From the NCBI GenBank assembly GCA_024637045.1, contig JAGXFX010000004.1, forward strand, positions 62,001-126,000: a stretch of DNA of 64,000 nt. The letters run 5' to 3'. The notes beneath the pieces were generated by a model, which saw nothing but the letters and a program-made list of their open reading frames with translations, had not been told where the DNA came from and did not search any database. Positions 26,344 to 34,782 of this stretch are shown here, piece by piece. This DNA comes from Soehngenia sp. GTDB taxonomy: Bacteria > Bacillota > Clostridia > Tissierellales > Tissierellaceae. The position numbers were made by a program, and so were the translations under genes. Positions within the stretch are counted from its first letter, which is position 1; every line of letters begins with the position of its first letter.

Positions 26344-27519
26344 ATGCATGTATTCAAGAAAGAAGAGTATCAGGAACGCATTGCAAAAACCAAGAAAACA
26401 ATGGAAGAATGGGGAATAGAGCTTTTATTTGTTTCTCAACCGGCCAATATGAATTACCTGACAGGATATGATGGGTGGAGTTTCTATGTTCATCAATGTC
26501 TATTGGTTTCCCTTGACAAAGAAGAGCCGGTTTGGATAGGCCGCGGCATGGATGCAAACGGTGCCAGAATAACAAGCATGCTTTCAGACGAAAACATCTA
26601 CCAGTATGCTGATGACTATGTTCATTCATTGATAAAGCATCCAATGCATTATATGGCTGATATAATCAAGAAGCATGGATGGGAGAAGAAGGTTATCGGA
26701 GTTGAGATGGACCAGTTCTATTTTACTCACAGAGCTTATGTAGAGCTTGAAAAATCTCTTCCAAACGCAACCTTTAAGGATGCAAATACTTTGGTTAACT
26801 GGGTTCGTGTCATTAAATCCGAAAATGAAATTGAATTTATGAAAATAGCAGGACAAATTGCATCAAATGTTATGAAGACTGCACAAAAGCATATTGCCCC
26901 TGGAGTCAGGGAATGTGATGTAGCTGCTGAAGTTGCCAAGGCTCAGTACAAGGGAGTTGGGGAATACAGTGGAGATTATCCTGCAATCGTACCTTTGATG
27001 ATGGCAGGAGAAGCAACAAAGACGCCACACCTTACCTGGAGCGAGAAGAAGTATGAGAATGATGAGGCAGTACTCCTCGAGCTTTGTGGAGTATACAGAC
27101 ACTACCATGTACCTATAGCAAGGACTCTATACCTTGGCGAGCAACCACCAAAGCTTATGGTTGACACAGGAAAAACAGTTCTTGAGGGACTTGATGCGGC
27201 ACTTGACATGATCAAGCCTGGTGTTCTTGTAGAAGATATCGAAGCAACCTGGAGAAGGACAATCGAGAAGACTGGTCTTGTTAAGGAGTCCAGAATCGGT
27301 TATTCAATAGGAGTTAATTATCCACCTGACTGGGGCGAGCAGACAATCAGCGTAAGACCTGGAGACAAGACTGTAGTTCAGAAGAATATGGCTCTACATC
27401 TTATTCCTGGAATTTGGCTGGATGATGTAGGATTTGAAGTTGATGCTTCGTTCTATGTTACAGATAATGGAGTAAAGCAGTTCTTTGATGATTCGAGAGA
27501 AATTCTAGTAAAAAAATAG
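26344..27519 (+). CDS. Creatinase/ectoine-hydrolase-like member of the M24 family
   Basis: The 391-residue protein starts at ATG 26344 after GAGGAGGG. It has the creatinase N-terminal domain (FVSQPANMNYLTGYDGWSFY, ~26-45) and the pita-bread domain. The usual M24 metal ligands are absent: where peptidases have LDxGA...DxTRT this reads LELCGVYRHYHVPIARTLYLG (~248-268), and the later His motif reads RIGYSIGVNYPPDWGEQ (~317-333). This resembles my recollection of ectoine hydrolase (DoeA/EutD) and creatinase, which are metal-free C-N hydrolases, rather than Xaa-Pro peptidases. It ends the locus and is followed by a terminator. An exact substrate cannot be given. Confidence 0.78.
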   Translation: MHVFKKEEYQERIAKTKKTMEEWGIELLFVSQPANMNYLTGYDGWSFYVHQCLLVSLDKEEPVWIGRGMDANGARITSMLSDENIYQYADDYVHSLIKHPMHYMADIIKKHGWEKKVIGVEMDQFYFTHRAYVELEKSLPNATFKDANTLVNWVRVIKSENEIEFMKIAGQIASNVMKTAQKHIAPGVRECDVAAEVAKAQYKGVGEYSGDYPAIVPLMMAGEATKTPHLTWSEKKYENDEAVLLELCGVYRHYHVPIARTLYLGEQPPKLMVDTGKTVLEGLDAALDMIKPGVLVEDIEATWRRTIEKTGLVKESRIGYSIGVNYPPDWGEQTISVRPGDKTVVQKNMALHLIPGIWLDDVGFEVDASFYVTDNGVKQFFDDSREILVKK

Positions 27520-27543
27520 AATGGTAACACCCCCCCTAATTTG

Positions 27544-27577
27544 AAAAGATCCCACTTGTGATGGGATCTTTTCTTTT
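27544..27577 (+). terminator. Terminator of the catabolic operon
   Basis: AAAAGATCCCA (27544-27554) pairs with TGGGATCTTTT (27562-27572), followed by CTTTT. Confidence 0.9.
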
Positions 27578-27640
27578 CGGCTCTTAATTCTTAGATATTA
27601 ATTGTTCGATATTCATTGTTTACTGTTCATTGAATTGTTT

Positions 27641-27716
27641 TGGTGGGCGATATTGGACTCGAACCAACGACCTCTACGATGTCAACGTAGCGTTCTACCA
27701 GCTGAACTAACCGCCC
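27641..27716 (-). tRNA. tRNA-Val (anticodon GAC)
   Basis: On the minus strand the 76-base gene folds as a cloverleaf. The acceptor stem is GGGCGGT with ATCGCCC, the anticodon arm CTACG-TTGACAT-CGTAG gives anticodon GAC, and the T arm contains GGTTCGAGTCC. The CCA end is encoded. It reads Val codons GUC/GUU. It lies alone between the M24 gene and a membrane-protein gene. Confidence 0.96.
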
Positions 27717-27859
27717 ATGTAAACATATATTAGCATAATTTTCCATTGAATTCAACAAAAATAAACTGCTTCAAAGACTAAAAACCTGTGAAAGTATTTA
27801 CATTAGGCATGATTAATATTAAACTAAACTTAGGAACAAAAGCCAAGGGGGGAGTTTTC

Positions 27860-28537
27860 TTGCAGAAAATAATAGAGCCGTTGGGATTCCTGATTTACTT
27901 AGTCATAATTATTTATATGGGAGTATACATATATAGAAACCACAATGAGAACAGAGTCCATATGGCCTTCGGGTCAATGGCATTGACTCTAGCCATTGGG
28001 GAGATGCTATATCTCATACCACGAATATATTCCCTAATTACAACTGGTCTCGAAGACAATCTTAGGCTGCTTGGGTGGGGAAGAATTGGGCACATGATAG
28101 TTTTAACTCTGTTTTTTTCAATGCTTATTGATTTGAGCAAGGAGTGCTTTAGACTGAGAAAAAAAGTTCCCTTGGATAAATTGTTATATGGGCTTCTTAT
28201 TTTCAGGGTGGTTATAGGGATATTCCCGCAGAATGCTCATTTTCAGCTGGAACCGGACAGGACATTTTTGATGCTAAGAACTGTACCTCTTATAGTTTAT
28301 CTTGTTATTGTGGCTTTAGTTGTGATATTATGCTCGTGGAACAAAAGATCAAAGGGAATGATGCTTTTGGCAATTATCCTTGTTCCTCTTGGATTTGTAA
28401 TTGAGCCTGAATTTATACAAACATCATCATACCTGGAGCTTGCAATTAAATCTGTAATCAGGGCTTTGCTGCTTCTGTTGATTCTGTTTATTGGTTTTAA
28501 GCAAGTTAGAAATGCAAATGAATTAAGTAGGTTTTAA
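27860..28537 (+). CDS. Seven-helix membrane protein of unknown function
   Basis: The 225-residue protein is taken from TTG 27860, with GGGGGAG five bases before it; a GTG at 27788 would add an unlikely hydrophilic lead. About seven hydrophobic segments are visible, at residues ~5-25, ~38-58, ~77-97, ~110-128, ~148-170, ~178-198 and ~203-222. No catalytic motif is recognised. The N-terminus is probably outside. It lies 58 bases upstream of the YibE/F-like gene, on the same strand, and may be co-expressed with it. Confidence 0.6.
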   Translation: MQKIIEPLGFLIYLVIIIYMGVYIYRNHNENRVHMAFGSMALTLAIGEMLYLIPRIYSLITTGLEDNLRLLGWGRIGHMIVLTLFFSMLIDLSKECFRLRKKVPLDKLLYGLLIFRVVIGIFPQNAHFQLEPDRTFLMLRTVPLIVYLVIVALVVILCSWNKRSKGMMLLAIILVPLGFVIEPEFIQTSSYLELAIKSVIRALLLLLILFIGFKQVRNANELSRF

Positions 28538-28595
28538 TACACACTGACTAAACGAAAAGGGCAGGAGTCCTTCCTTTGGTTTGAAAGGAGTAACC

Positions 28596-29750
28596 ATGAA
28601 AAGATTAGTTTTGCTGCTTCTTCTTGTAGTGGCCTTGATGTCTGGTACAATATCTGTTGCAGCCCAAGTCGAATCTGAGATGGAAACTGAAACGGAATTC
28701 GTAAATTTTACTGAGAAAGGGACAGTCCTTGAGGCTTCGGAGATTGAAGAAAGATCTGAGGATTATTTTAGTTCCCAATTAGTAACCATAAGGGTTGATT
28801 CTGGCAAGTATAAGGGAGAAACAATTGAAATTGAAAACGTCCTGTCAGACTACGCCCACTATGATATAATAGTAGAAGAAGGCCAGAAGGTTTCCCTAAT
28901 GATTGAGGAATACCCAGATGGAGAGTACAATGTATATATTTCTGACTACTACAGAATCAACAGTATAGTCTATTTGCTGGGAGCATTTATTATCCTCGTG
29001 GTATTGATTGGAAGATCAAAGGGAATCAAATCCCTGATATCATTGGGAGTTACAATATCTGCAGTATTGTTTGTAATGCTGCCTCTGATTTTAAGAGGGT
29101 ACAACCCAATATTGGTAAGCGTTATAATTGCTGTACTTGTTACAGTTGTCACTATCTTCCTTGTATCAGGTATAAACCACAAGTCAGTTGCTGCCATTGC
29201 AGGTACTTCGATAGGAGTAATAGTTGCTGGAGTAATATCATTTGTAGTAGGAAACCAGGCCAGCCTTACAGGACTTTCCGCTGAAGAAGCGACAATGCTG
29301 ATGTACATCCCTCAAGGGATTCAATTTAACTTCAGACATCTTCTTTTTGCCGGAATTATTCTGGGAGCTCTTGGAGCTGCAATGGATGTTGGAATCTCAA
29401 TAGCATCTGCAGTTGATGAAATACACAAGGCCAACCCCAAACTGTCACAGCGAAGATTGTTCCGTTCAGGAATGAACATAGGTAAAGACGTCATGGGGAC
29501 AATGGTCAATACTTTGATTCTTGCATACACAGGAACAGCAATACCAATGCTGCTTCTTTTTATGGCCTATGAAACAGAGATGAGCAAAGTGTTCAATCTG
29601 GACGTTATTGCAACGGAAATAGTGAGGTCTCTTTCGGGAAGCATCGGTCTGATTCTTACAATTCCTATAACTGCAATGATTGCCAGTTACTATGCGAAGG
29701 ACAATTCAAAAGCAAAAAATAAAACCAATACGGAAAATGAGGTGATTTAG
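28596..29750 (+). CDS. YibE/F-family membrane protein
   Basis: The 384-residue protein starts at ATG 28596 after GAAAGGAG. A signal-like N-terminus and an extracellular, beta-rich part (~30-125, GTVLEASEIEERSEDYFSSQLVTIRVDSGKYKGE...) are followed by about seven membrane helices. The YibE/F pattern is seen in GRSKGIKSLISLGVTISAVLFVMLP (~143-167), FRHLLFAGIILGALGAAMDVGISIASAVDEI (~245-275) and MGTMVNTLILAYTGTAIPMLLLF (~303-325). The family's role is unknown. Its stop is followed at once by the start of a UGA-containing selenoprotein gene. Confidence 0.85.
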   Translation: MKRLVLLLLLVVALMSGTISVAAQVESEMETETEFVNFTEKGTVLEASEIEERSEDYFSSQLVTIRVDSGKYKGETIEIENVLSDYAHYDIIVEEGQKVSLMIEEYPDGEYNVYISDYYRINSIVYLLGAFIILVVLIGRSKGIKSLISLGVTISAVLFVMLPLILRGYNPILVSVIIAVLVTVVTIFLVSGINHKSVAAIAGTSIGVIVAGVISFVVGNQASLTGLSAEEATMLMYIPQGIQFNFRHLLFAGIILGALGAAMDVGISIASAVDEIHKANPKLSQRRLFRSGMNIGKDVMGTMVNTLILAYTGTAIPMLLLFMAYETEMSKVFNLDVIATEIVRSLSGSIGLILTIPITAMIASYYAKDNSKAKNKTNTENEVI

Positions 29751-30041
29751 ATGAACGTAACAGTTACTGACAAGGCAAGTAATTACATCAAGAACAAGTC
29801 TAGTGGCGATGCAGAAGTTACAGTTGCAGTATTTGCTGTAAAATCCGGCTGATGTCAGACCAATCAACTATCGGTAAGGATAGGAAACCCCGGGGATGTT
29901 ACCCGGTATGATGTTTTTCATGACAATGATGTAACTGTATATCTTATGAAGGGTATGAGAATACCTGATGGAAAAGTAGAAGTAACTTTAAGCAACTATA
30001 TTATTGCAAAAAGTCTTACTGCAAAGGGAGTCCGTTACTAG
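29751..30041 (+). CDS. Small selenoprotein with Sec-Cys pair (in-frame UGA)
   Basis: ATG 29751 follows GAGGTGAT and abuts the YibE/F stop. The frame meets UGA at 29850-29852 (codon 34), directly followed by a Cys codon, and then continues open to TAG 30039 for a total of 96 residues. Reading UGA as Sec gives AVKSG-U-CQTNQLSV, followed by strands such as TVYLMKGMRIPDGKVEVTLSNYI. The size and strand pattern recall the IscA/HesB-like fold, but the C-terminal cysteines of IscA are missing. From memory, small proteins with a CC or UC motif of this kind have been described as a selenoprotein family in clostridia. A hairpin with loop GGTAAG lies 15-31 bases after the UGA. Function unknown. Confidence 0.85.
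29868..29883 (+). promoter_or_regulatory. Candidate bacterial SECIS hairpin
   Basis: CTATC (29868-29872), loop GGTAAG, GATAG (29879-29883). The apical loop starts 20 bases after UGA 29850-29852 and has the G-rich start common in bacterial SECIS loops. Confidence 0.6.
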
Positions 30042-30121
30042 TATAGAAAGATGATTATATGCGGCTCTTTTAGGGTAGACTATATTTATACTAAATCAGA
30101 AAAATCAGGAGGTATTCGAGA

Positions 30122-30766
30122 ATGAGTGATAAAAGATTGTTGGCCGCTCCAAGATTGGAGATAGGGTCAAGTAGTTCAAGGAAAATGAGAAGAGAAAAAC
30201 TGGTACCAGGTATCGTATACAGCAAGGGTATAGAAACTAAACATGTAAGGGTTGACAAGATTGACTTTGTAAAAGTATTTAGAATCGTTGGAACTTCATC
30301 ACTAATGGAACTTGAAGTGGATGGAGAAATTCTACCTGTTATAGTAAAGACAGTACAAAGAGACCCAGTTAAGGGAGACGTTATCCACATAGACTTCCAA
30401 AAACTTGATATGAAGCAGAAGATAAAGATAACTGTTCCAGTATATCTGCAACACAGAGACAGTATAAAAATTCAACCGTCAGTACTTATGCAAATGCTTG
30501 ATACAATTGAGATCGAGTGTCTGCCAGGAGATATTCCTGAGTCTGTAGGAATAGATGTATCAGGTATGGACTTTGATACTCCGCTATATGTTAAGGACCT
30601 TGACATTGTAGATGAGGAGAATGTAGAAGTTCTTACTGAGATGGATTCAATAATCTGTACACTTAACGAACCAACTATGGAAGAAGAAGACGAAGAGGAC
30701 GAAGAAGAAGATATCGATCCTATGTCAGTTCCAGTTGTTGGCGAAGAAGAGGAAGACGAAGAATAA
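30122..30766 (+). CDS. rplY: Ribosomal protein L25 / general stress protein Ctc
   Basis: The 214-residue protein is the long (TL5/CTC) form of L25. The 5S-rRNA-binding N-terminal domain has RREKLVPGIVYSKGIETKHVRVDK (~23-46) and VKTVQRDPVKGDVIHIDFQKLDM (~79-101). The CTC C-terminal domain follows (KITVPVYL...IEIECLPGDIPESVGIDVSGMD). An acidic tail of about 35 residues, nearly all Glu and Asp, closes the protein. It binds 5S rRNA in the large subunit. CAGGAGG precedes ATG 30122. Confidence 0.93.
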   Translation: MSDKRLLAAPRLEIGSSSSRKMRREKLVPGIVYSKGIETKHVRVDKIDFVKVFRIVGTSSLMELEVDGEILPVIVKTVQRDPVKGDVIHIDFQKLDMKQKIKITVPVYLQHRDSIKIQPSVLMQMLDTIEIECLPGDIPESVGIDVSGMDFDTPLYVKDLDIVDEENVEVLTEMDSIICTLNEPTMEEEDEEDEEEDIDPMSVPVVGEEEEDEE

Positions 30767-30776
30767 TAGCAAAACC

Positions 30777-30806
30777 GGGACAGACCATAGTGTCTGTCTT
30801 TTTTTT
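30777..30806 (+). terminator. Terminator after rplY
   Basis: GACAGAC (30779-30785) pairs with GTCTGTC (30792-30798), followed by eight T. Confidence 0.88.
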
Positions 30807-30834
30807 CGATGAATAATCCTAAGGAGGGAATACC

Positions 30835-32241
30835 ATGGGGAAACTATTATCAGCATATCTATCACCACATCCTCCAGTTCTTATTCGTGAGATTGGACAA
30901 GGACAGGAAGAGCTCGCAGCAGATACCTTGGCTGCAATGGAAGAAATCGGAAGAGACATCGGCCGAAGGAAACCTCTTACAATGATTGTCATAACTCCAC
31001 ATGGACCATTGTTTTCTGACGCTCACTCCGTTTCAATGGAAGAGAATCTGAAAGGTGATTTTGGAGCATTCGGACATAGTGAACTTAGCTATTCCTTTCA
31101 GAATAATCTCGACCTGACTTATGGAATCGTAAAGAATGCATTAGAAGAGGGGATTACTCTTGCTCAGATGACAAGGGAGATGAACAAGAGATACGGAGTC
31201 GATGGTAAACTAGATCACGGAGTGTTGGTACCTTTACATTTTGTGGATAAGTACTATGGAGATTTCAAGGTTATCCCCATAACCTATGGCCTGTTGTCTC
31301 CGGGAGAACTGCACCAGTTTGGCAAGGTTATAGACAAATCAATAAGATACGCTGATGGGGATGTATGTGTCATAGCAAGCGGAGACCTTTCCCACAAGCT
31401 GAAGGACTCGGGTCCATACAGCTACGCAAAGGAAGGCCCGGAATTTGATAAGAAAATTATGTCAGCTATAGACGATGCAAACCTGATAGATATTGCAGGG
31501 TTTCCAATGGATCTTGCAGAAAAGGCTGGCGAGTGCGGTCTGAGATCCTTAATGATACTTTCTGGAATTTTGTCAGGGTACAATATTTCTTCAACGGTGC
31601 TTTCGTACGAAGGACCATTTGGAGTTGGATATGGAACAGCAATTTTTAACATTGAAGGTGAATCGGACAAAGACATTGCAGCAGAGATTTCAAGGATTGA
31701 AAAAGAGACAGTAGAAAAAAGAAGAGCAACTGAGGATGAATTTGTAAGGCTGGCTAGAAGAAGCCTTGAACACTATGTAAAGACAGGAGAGTACATGGAA
31801 ATGCCAGAGGGTCTTTCAGATGAGTTGACAAGTGAAAAGTACCCTGTATTTGTATCCATTAAAAAGAATGGTTCCTTAAGAGGTTGTATTGGAGCCACAG
31901 AATCGACAAAAGATAATATCGCACAGGAGATAATTTATTACAGTGTACAGGCAGGGACTAGAGATCCGAGATTTGATACTGTTATAGAAGATGAGCTTCC
32001 TTCTCTGGTATATTCAGTTGATGTACTGATGAAACCAGAAGCAGTGGAGGATGCATCCGGGTTAGACCCTTCAACCTTTGGGGTAATAGTTAAGAAAGGG
32101 TATAGAAGAGGCTTGTTACTGCCAAATCTGGAAGGTGTTGATACAGTAGAGGAACAACTTAGGATTGCACTTAACAAGGCTGGAATAGATTCGGACGAGG
32201 ATTACTCCATCGAAAGATTCAAGGTGGTCCGCCACCATTAG
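30835..32241 (+). CDS. AmmeMemoRadiSam protein: LigB/MEMO-like domain fused to AMMECR1
   Basis: The 468-residue protein has two domains. Residues ~1-275 are of the LigB/MEMO type: SPHPPVLIREIGQGQEELAA (~9-28), VITPHGPLFSDAHS (~51-64), DHGVLVPLHFV (~126), IASGDLSHKL (~180) and GVGYGTAIF (~262). The HxH/His residues resemble a metal site. Residues ~290-468 are AMMECR1: YPVFVSIKKNGSLRGCIG (~340-357), AQEIIYYSVQAGTRDPRFDTV (~364-384) and GLLLPNLEGVDTVEEQL. Together with the radical SAM gene 12 bases downstream it forms the AmmeMemoRadiSam system. The biochemical role is not established. AAGGAGGG precedes ATG 30835. Confidence 0.92.
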   Translation: MGKLLSAYLSPHPPVLIREIGQGQEELAADTLAAMEEIGRDIGRRKPLTMIVITPHGPLFSDAHSVSMEENLKGDFGAFGHSELSYSFQNNLDLTYGIVKNALEEGITLAQMTREMNKRYGVDGKLDHGVLVPLHFVDKYYGDFKVIPITYGLLSPGELHQFGKVIDKSIRYADGDVCVIASGDLSHKLKDSGPYSYAKEGPEFDKKIMSAIDDANLIDIAGFPMDLAEKAGECGLRSLMILSGILSGYNISSTVLSYEGPFGVGYGTAIFNIEGESDKDIAAEISRIEKETVEKRRATEDEFVRLARRSLEHYVKTGEYMEMPEGLSDELTSEKYPVFVSIKKNGSLRGCIGATESTKDNIAQEIIYYSVQAGTRDPRFDTVIEDELPSLVYSVDVLMKPEAVEDASGLDPSTFGVIVKKGYRRGLLLPNLEGVDTVEEQLRIALNKAGIDSDEDYSIERFKVVRHH

Positions 32242-32253
32242 GAGCTGATAGAA

Positions 32254-33228
32254 ATGAAAGAAGCTTTATACTATTCAACTGAAAACGGTCGAGTTTATTG
32301 TGTTCTTTGTCCTCACTACTGTAAGCTATCTGAAGGGGAGACCGGAAAGTGCATGGGAAGAAAGAACATTGATGGAAAACTCTATTCCCTTAACTATGGG
32401 AAGATTACTTCCTACGGATTTGATCCAATTGAAAAAAAGCCGCTGTTTCACTTTTATCCTGGAAGTACAGTTTTTTCATTTGGTACATTCGGGTGCAATT
32501 TCAGTTGTGATTTCTGTCAGAATTGGCAGATTGTTGAAGATTCCAGTATGTATATCGAGATGGAGAACAAGGAACTTCTGGAGTTTTCATCCCTTAATGA
32601 TTCAATAGGAATTGCCTACACCTACAATGAGCCCTCAATTTACTACGAGATGGTGCTGGATCTGGCGAAGAGTGTAAGAAAAGCAGGCAAGAAGAACATT
32701 CTTGTAACAAATGGTTTTTTAAACAGAGAACCATTGAAAGAACTGCTGCCTTACATTGATGCCATGAATATCGATCTCAAGTCCATGAGCAGAAACTACT
32801 ACAAGACCCTTTGTAAAGGAAGTCTCGATCCGGTGTTAAGAACCATCGAGCTGGCAGCTGAAAAAACCCATGTGGAAATCACAAACCTTGTAATAGATGG
32901 AGAGAACAGTTCAGAAGAAGAAATGGAAAGGATGGCTTCATTTATCGGAAATATAGATAAAAATATCCCTCTTCACTTAAGCAGATATTTCCCACACAAC
33001 AGGATGAACAATTCACCTACAAAGGTTGAGACTTTGGAAAAACTAAGAAACATTGCCTTGAAGCACCTTAATTACGTATATGTCGGAAATGTTTGGGGAG
33101 TAAACAACGATACTTTGTGTCCAAACTGCAGAAATAAGTTAATTAGCAGATATCCTGAAACCAAGGTCGTTGGGATTGAAGGGAATCACTGTAACCATTG
33201 CGGAGAGAGAATCTCAATAGTAGTTTAA
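32254..33228 (+). CDS. amrS: AmmeMemoRadiSam radical SAM enzyme
   Basis: The 324-residue protein shows an N-terminal CPHYCKLSEGETGKC (~19-33) and KPLFHFYPGSTVFSFGTFGCNFSCDFCQNWQ (~62-92), with the radical SAM CxxxCxxC in CNFSCDFC. Barrel motifs YTYNEPSIYYE (~122) and VTNGFLNREPLKEL (~147) follow. A C-terminal zinc ribbon, CPNCRNK...GNHCNHCGE (~289-318), ends the protein. It is the pyruvate-formate-lyase-activase-like member found beside MEMO/AMMECR1 proteins. The substrate is unknown. Confidence 0.93.
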   Translation: MKEALYYSTENGRVYCVLCPHYCKLSEGETGKCMGRKNIDGKLYSLNYGKITSYGFDPIEKKPLFHFYPGSTVFSFGTFGCNFSCDFCQNWQIVEDSSMYIEMENKELLEFSSLNDSIGIAYTYNEPSIYYEMVLDLAKSVRKAGKKNILVTNGFLNREPLKELLPYIDAMNIDLKSMSRNYYKTLCKGSLDPVLRTIELAAEKTHVEITNLVIDGENSSEEEMERMASFIGNIDKNIPLHLSRYFPHNRMNNSPTKVETLEKLRNIALKHLNYVYVGNVWGVNNDTLCPNCRNKLISRYPETKVVGIEGNHCNHCGERISIVV

Positions 33229-33280
33229 TAATAAATCTCAAAAAAAGATGCATAAAAGTTTACAAATAGTAAAATGATAG

Positions 33281-33309
33281 TTTACTTATATTGTGAGTTA
33301 AGCTATAAT
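33281..33309 (+). promoter_or_regulatory. Promoter of the yaaO-tmk operon
   Basis: TTTACT (33281-33286), 17-base spacer, TATAAT (33304-33309). Confidence 0.6.
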
Positions 33310-33356
33310 AATTACGTTATACACACTATAGATTTTGGGAGGTTGATCAATATACA

Positions 33357-34769
33357 ATGAAAACACCTGTATTTGAAGCACTTAAGAATTTAATCGAGGA
33401 AAACAGTACCCACTTTCATATGCCAGGACACAAAGGGAAAAATTCTTTGATAAAATGGGGAGACTACGTACCCTATTTCGATACAACGGAGACTGAAGGT
33501 ATGGACTATCTTTTGGAGCCAAGAGGTATCATCAAGGAATCTCAGGAAAATGCTGCAAAAGTCTTTGGAGCAAAAGCAACATACTACGGAGTTAACGGAT
33601 CTACAGGTAGCATATATATCGCATTGGCAACCATAACCAAGCCAGGTGACAAGGTTCTGATTCAAAGAAACTGTCATAAGGCTGTTTACAATGCCTTGAT
33701 TCTTAACAGAATTCAACCAGTTTATATATATCCGAAATACAATGAAAATTATAACGTACTGACGGGACTCTATCCTGAGGATATCGACGAGGCTCTTACG
33801 GAGAATCCGGACATAAAGGCAGTTGTTATGACATATCCAAACTACTACGGAGTCTGTTCTGATATAAAGGCAATTACTGAGATAGTCCATAGGCACAACA
33901 AGATTCTTATGGTTGATGAGGCACATGGTCCTCATATGACTTTTTCAGATAAGTTGCCAATGTCAGCCCTCCAAGCAGGAGCTGATATTGTAATAAACTC
34001 CACACACAAAACAATGCCGAGTCTTACCCAGACGTCTCTGATTCACGTTGGAACAGACAGAATAGACTTAAACAAGCTAAGAGACAGGTACCAACTGTAT
34101 ACAACAACCAGCCCGTCATATCTCTTTACCCTTTCAAATGAGATTGCAACAGCGTATATGGATGGGGAAGGCAGAGAAAAGCTTGACTGGAGTATAAAGA
34201 AGATTGACGAAGTAATAGAAAGGCTGAACAAAATACCAAGGATTGATGTTTTCACTGGAGATCCTGAAGATGAAACTATTTTTGACAAGGACAATACAAA
34301 GATTCTTATTAATATTGATGGAATAAGAGGTACGGTTTTAAAGAAAATACTCTTGAAGGATTACAACATCAGAATTGAAATGTCGGATTTTTACTATGCG
34401 TTGATCCTAACAAGTGTAATGAACACAGAGGAAGAGTATGAAACCATAGTTAAAGCCTTGGAGGATATTGCAGAGAAAGCACCTTATGAGGAAATCAACT
34501 GGGTCAATGTAAATATGCCTGTTCCAAAGATTATAATGAGACCATCTGACGCATACTACAGCAAGAAGGAGCAGATAAAGCTGTCAGATTCCATTGGAAG
34601 AGTATCTGCATCACCAATCATCCCATATCCACCTGGAATTCCATTATTGGTACCAGGAGAGGAAATTACTCAGGAAATCTACGAACATCTTCTATTCCTA
34701 ATGGACAACGGTATGGATATCGTTGGCTTAATGGGGTATAATAAGGATTATATAGTAGTAACAGAGTAA
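33357..34769 (+). CDS. Orn/Lys/Arg decarboxylase-family PLP enzyme (YaaO-like)
   Basis: The 470-residue protein is a fold-type I PLP decarboxylase: THFHMPGHKG (~18-27), YGVNGSTGSIYIALATITKPGDKVLIQRNCHKAVYNALIL (~77-115), MVDEAHGPHM (~182-191) and the PLP lysine in INSTHKTMPSLTQTSLIH (~208-225). It decarboxylates lysine, arginine or ornithine. It matches YaaO, which sits just before tmk in Bacillus. The spacing from GGGAGG to ATG 33357 is long (about 13 bases), so initiation may be weak. Confidence 0.88.
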   Translation: MKTPVFEALKNLIEENSTHFHMPGHKGKNSLIKWGDYVPYFDTTETEGMDYLLEPRGIIKESQENAAKVFGAKATYYGVNGSTGSIYIALATITKPGDKVLIQRNCHKAVYNALILNRIQPVYIYPKYNENYNVLTGLYPEDIDEALTENPDIKAVVMTYPNYYGVCSDIKAITEIVHRHNKILMVDEAHGPHMTFSDKLPMSALQAGADIVINSTHKTMPSLTQTSLIHVGTDRIDLNKLRDRYQLYTTTSPSYLFTLSNEIATAYMDGEGREKLDWSIKKIDEVIERLNKIPRIDVFTGDPEDETIFDKDNTKILINIDGIRGTVLKKILLKDYNIRIEMSDFYYALILTSVMNTEEEYETIVKALEDIAEKAPYEEINWVNVNMPVPKIIMRPSDAYYSKKEQIKLSDSIGRVSASPIIPYPPGIPLLVPGEEITQEIYEHLLFLMDNGMDIVGLMGYNKDYIVVTE

Positions 34770-34782
34770 GGAGATGGTGCAT

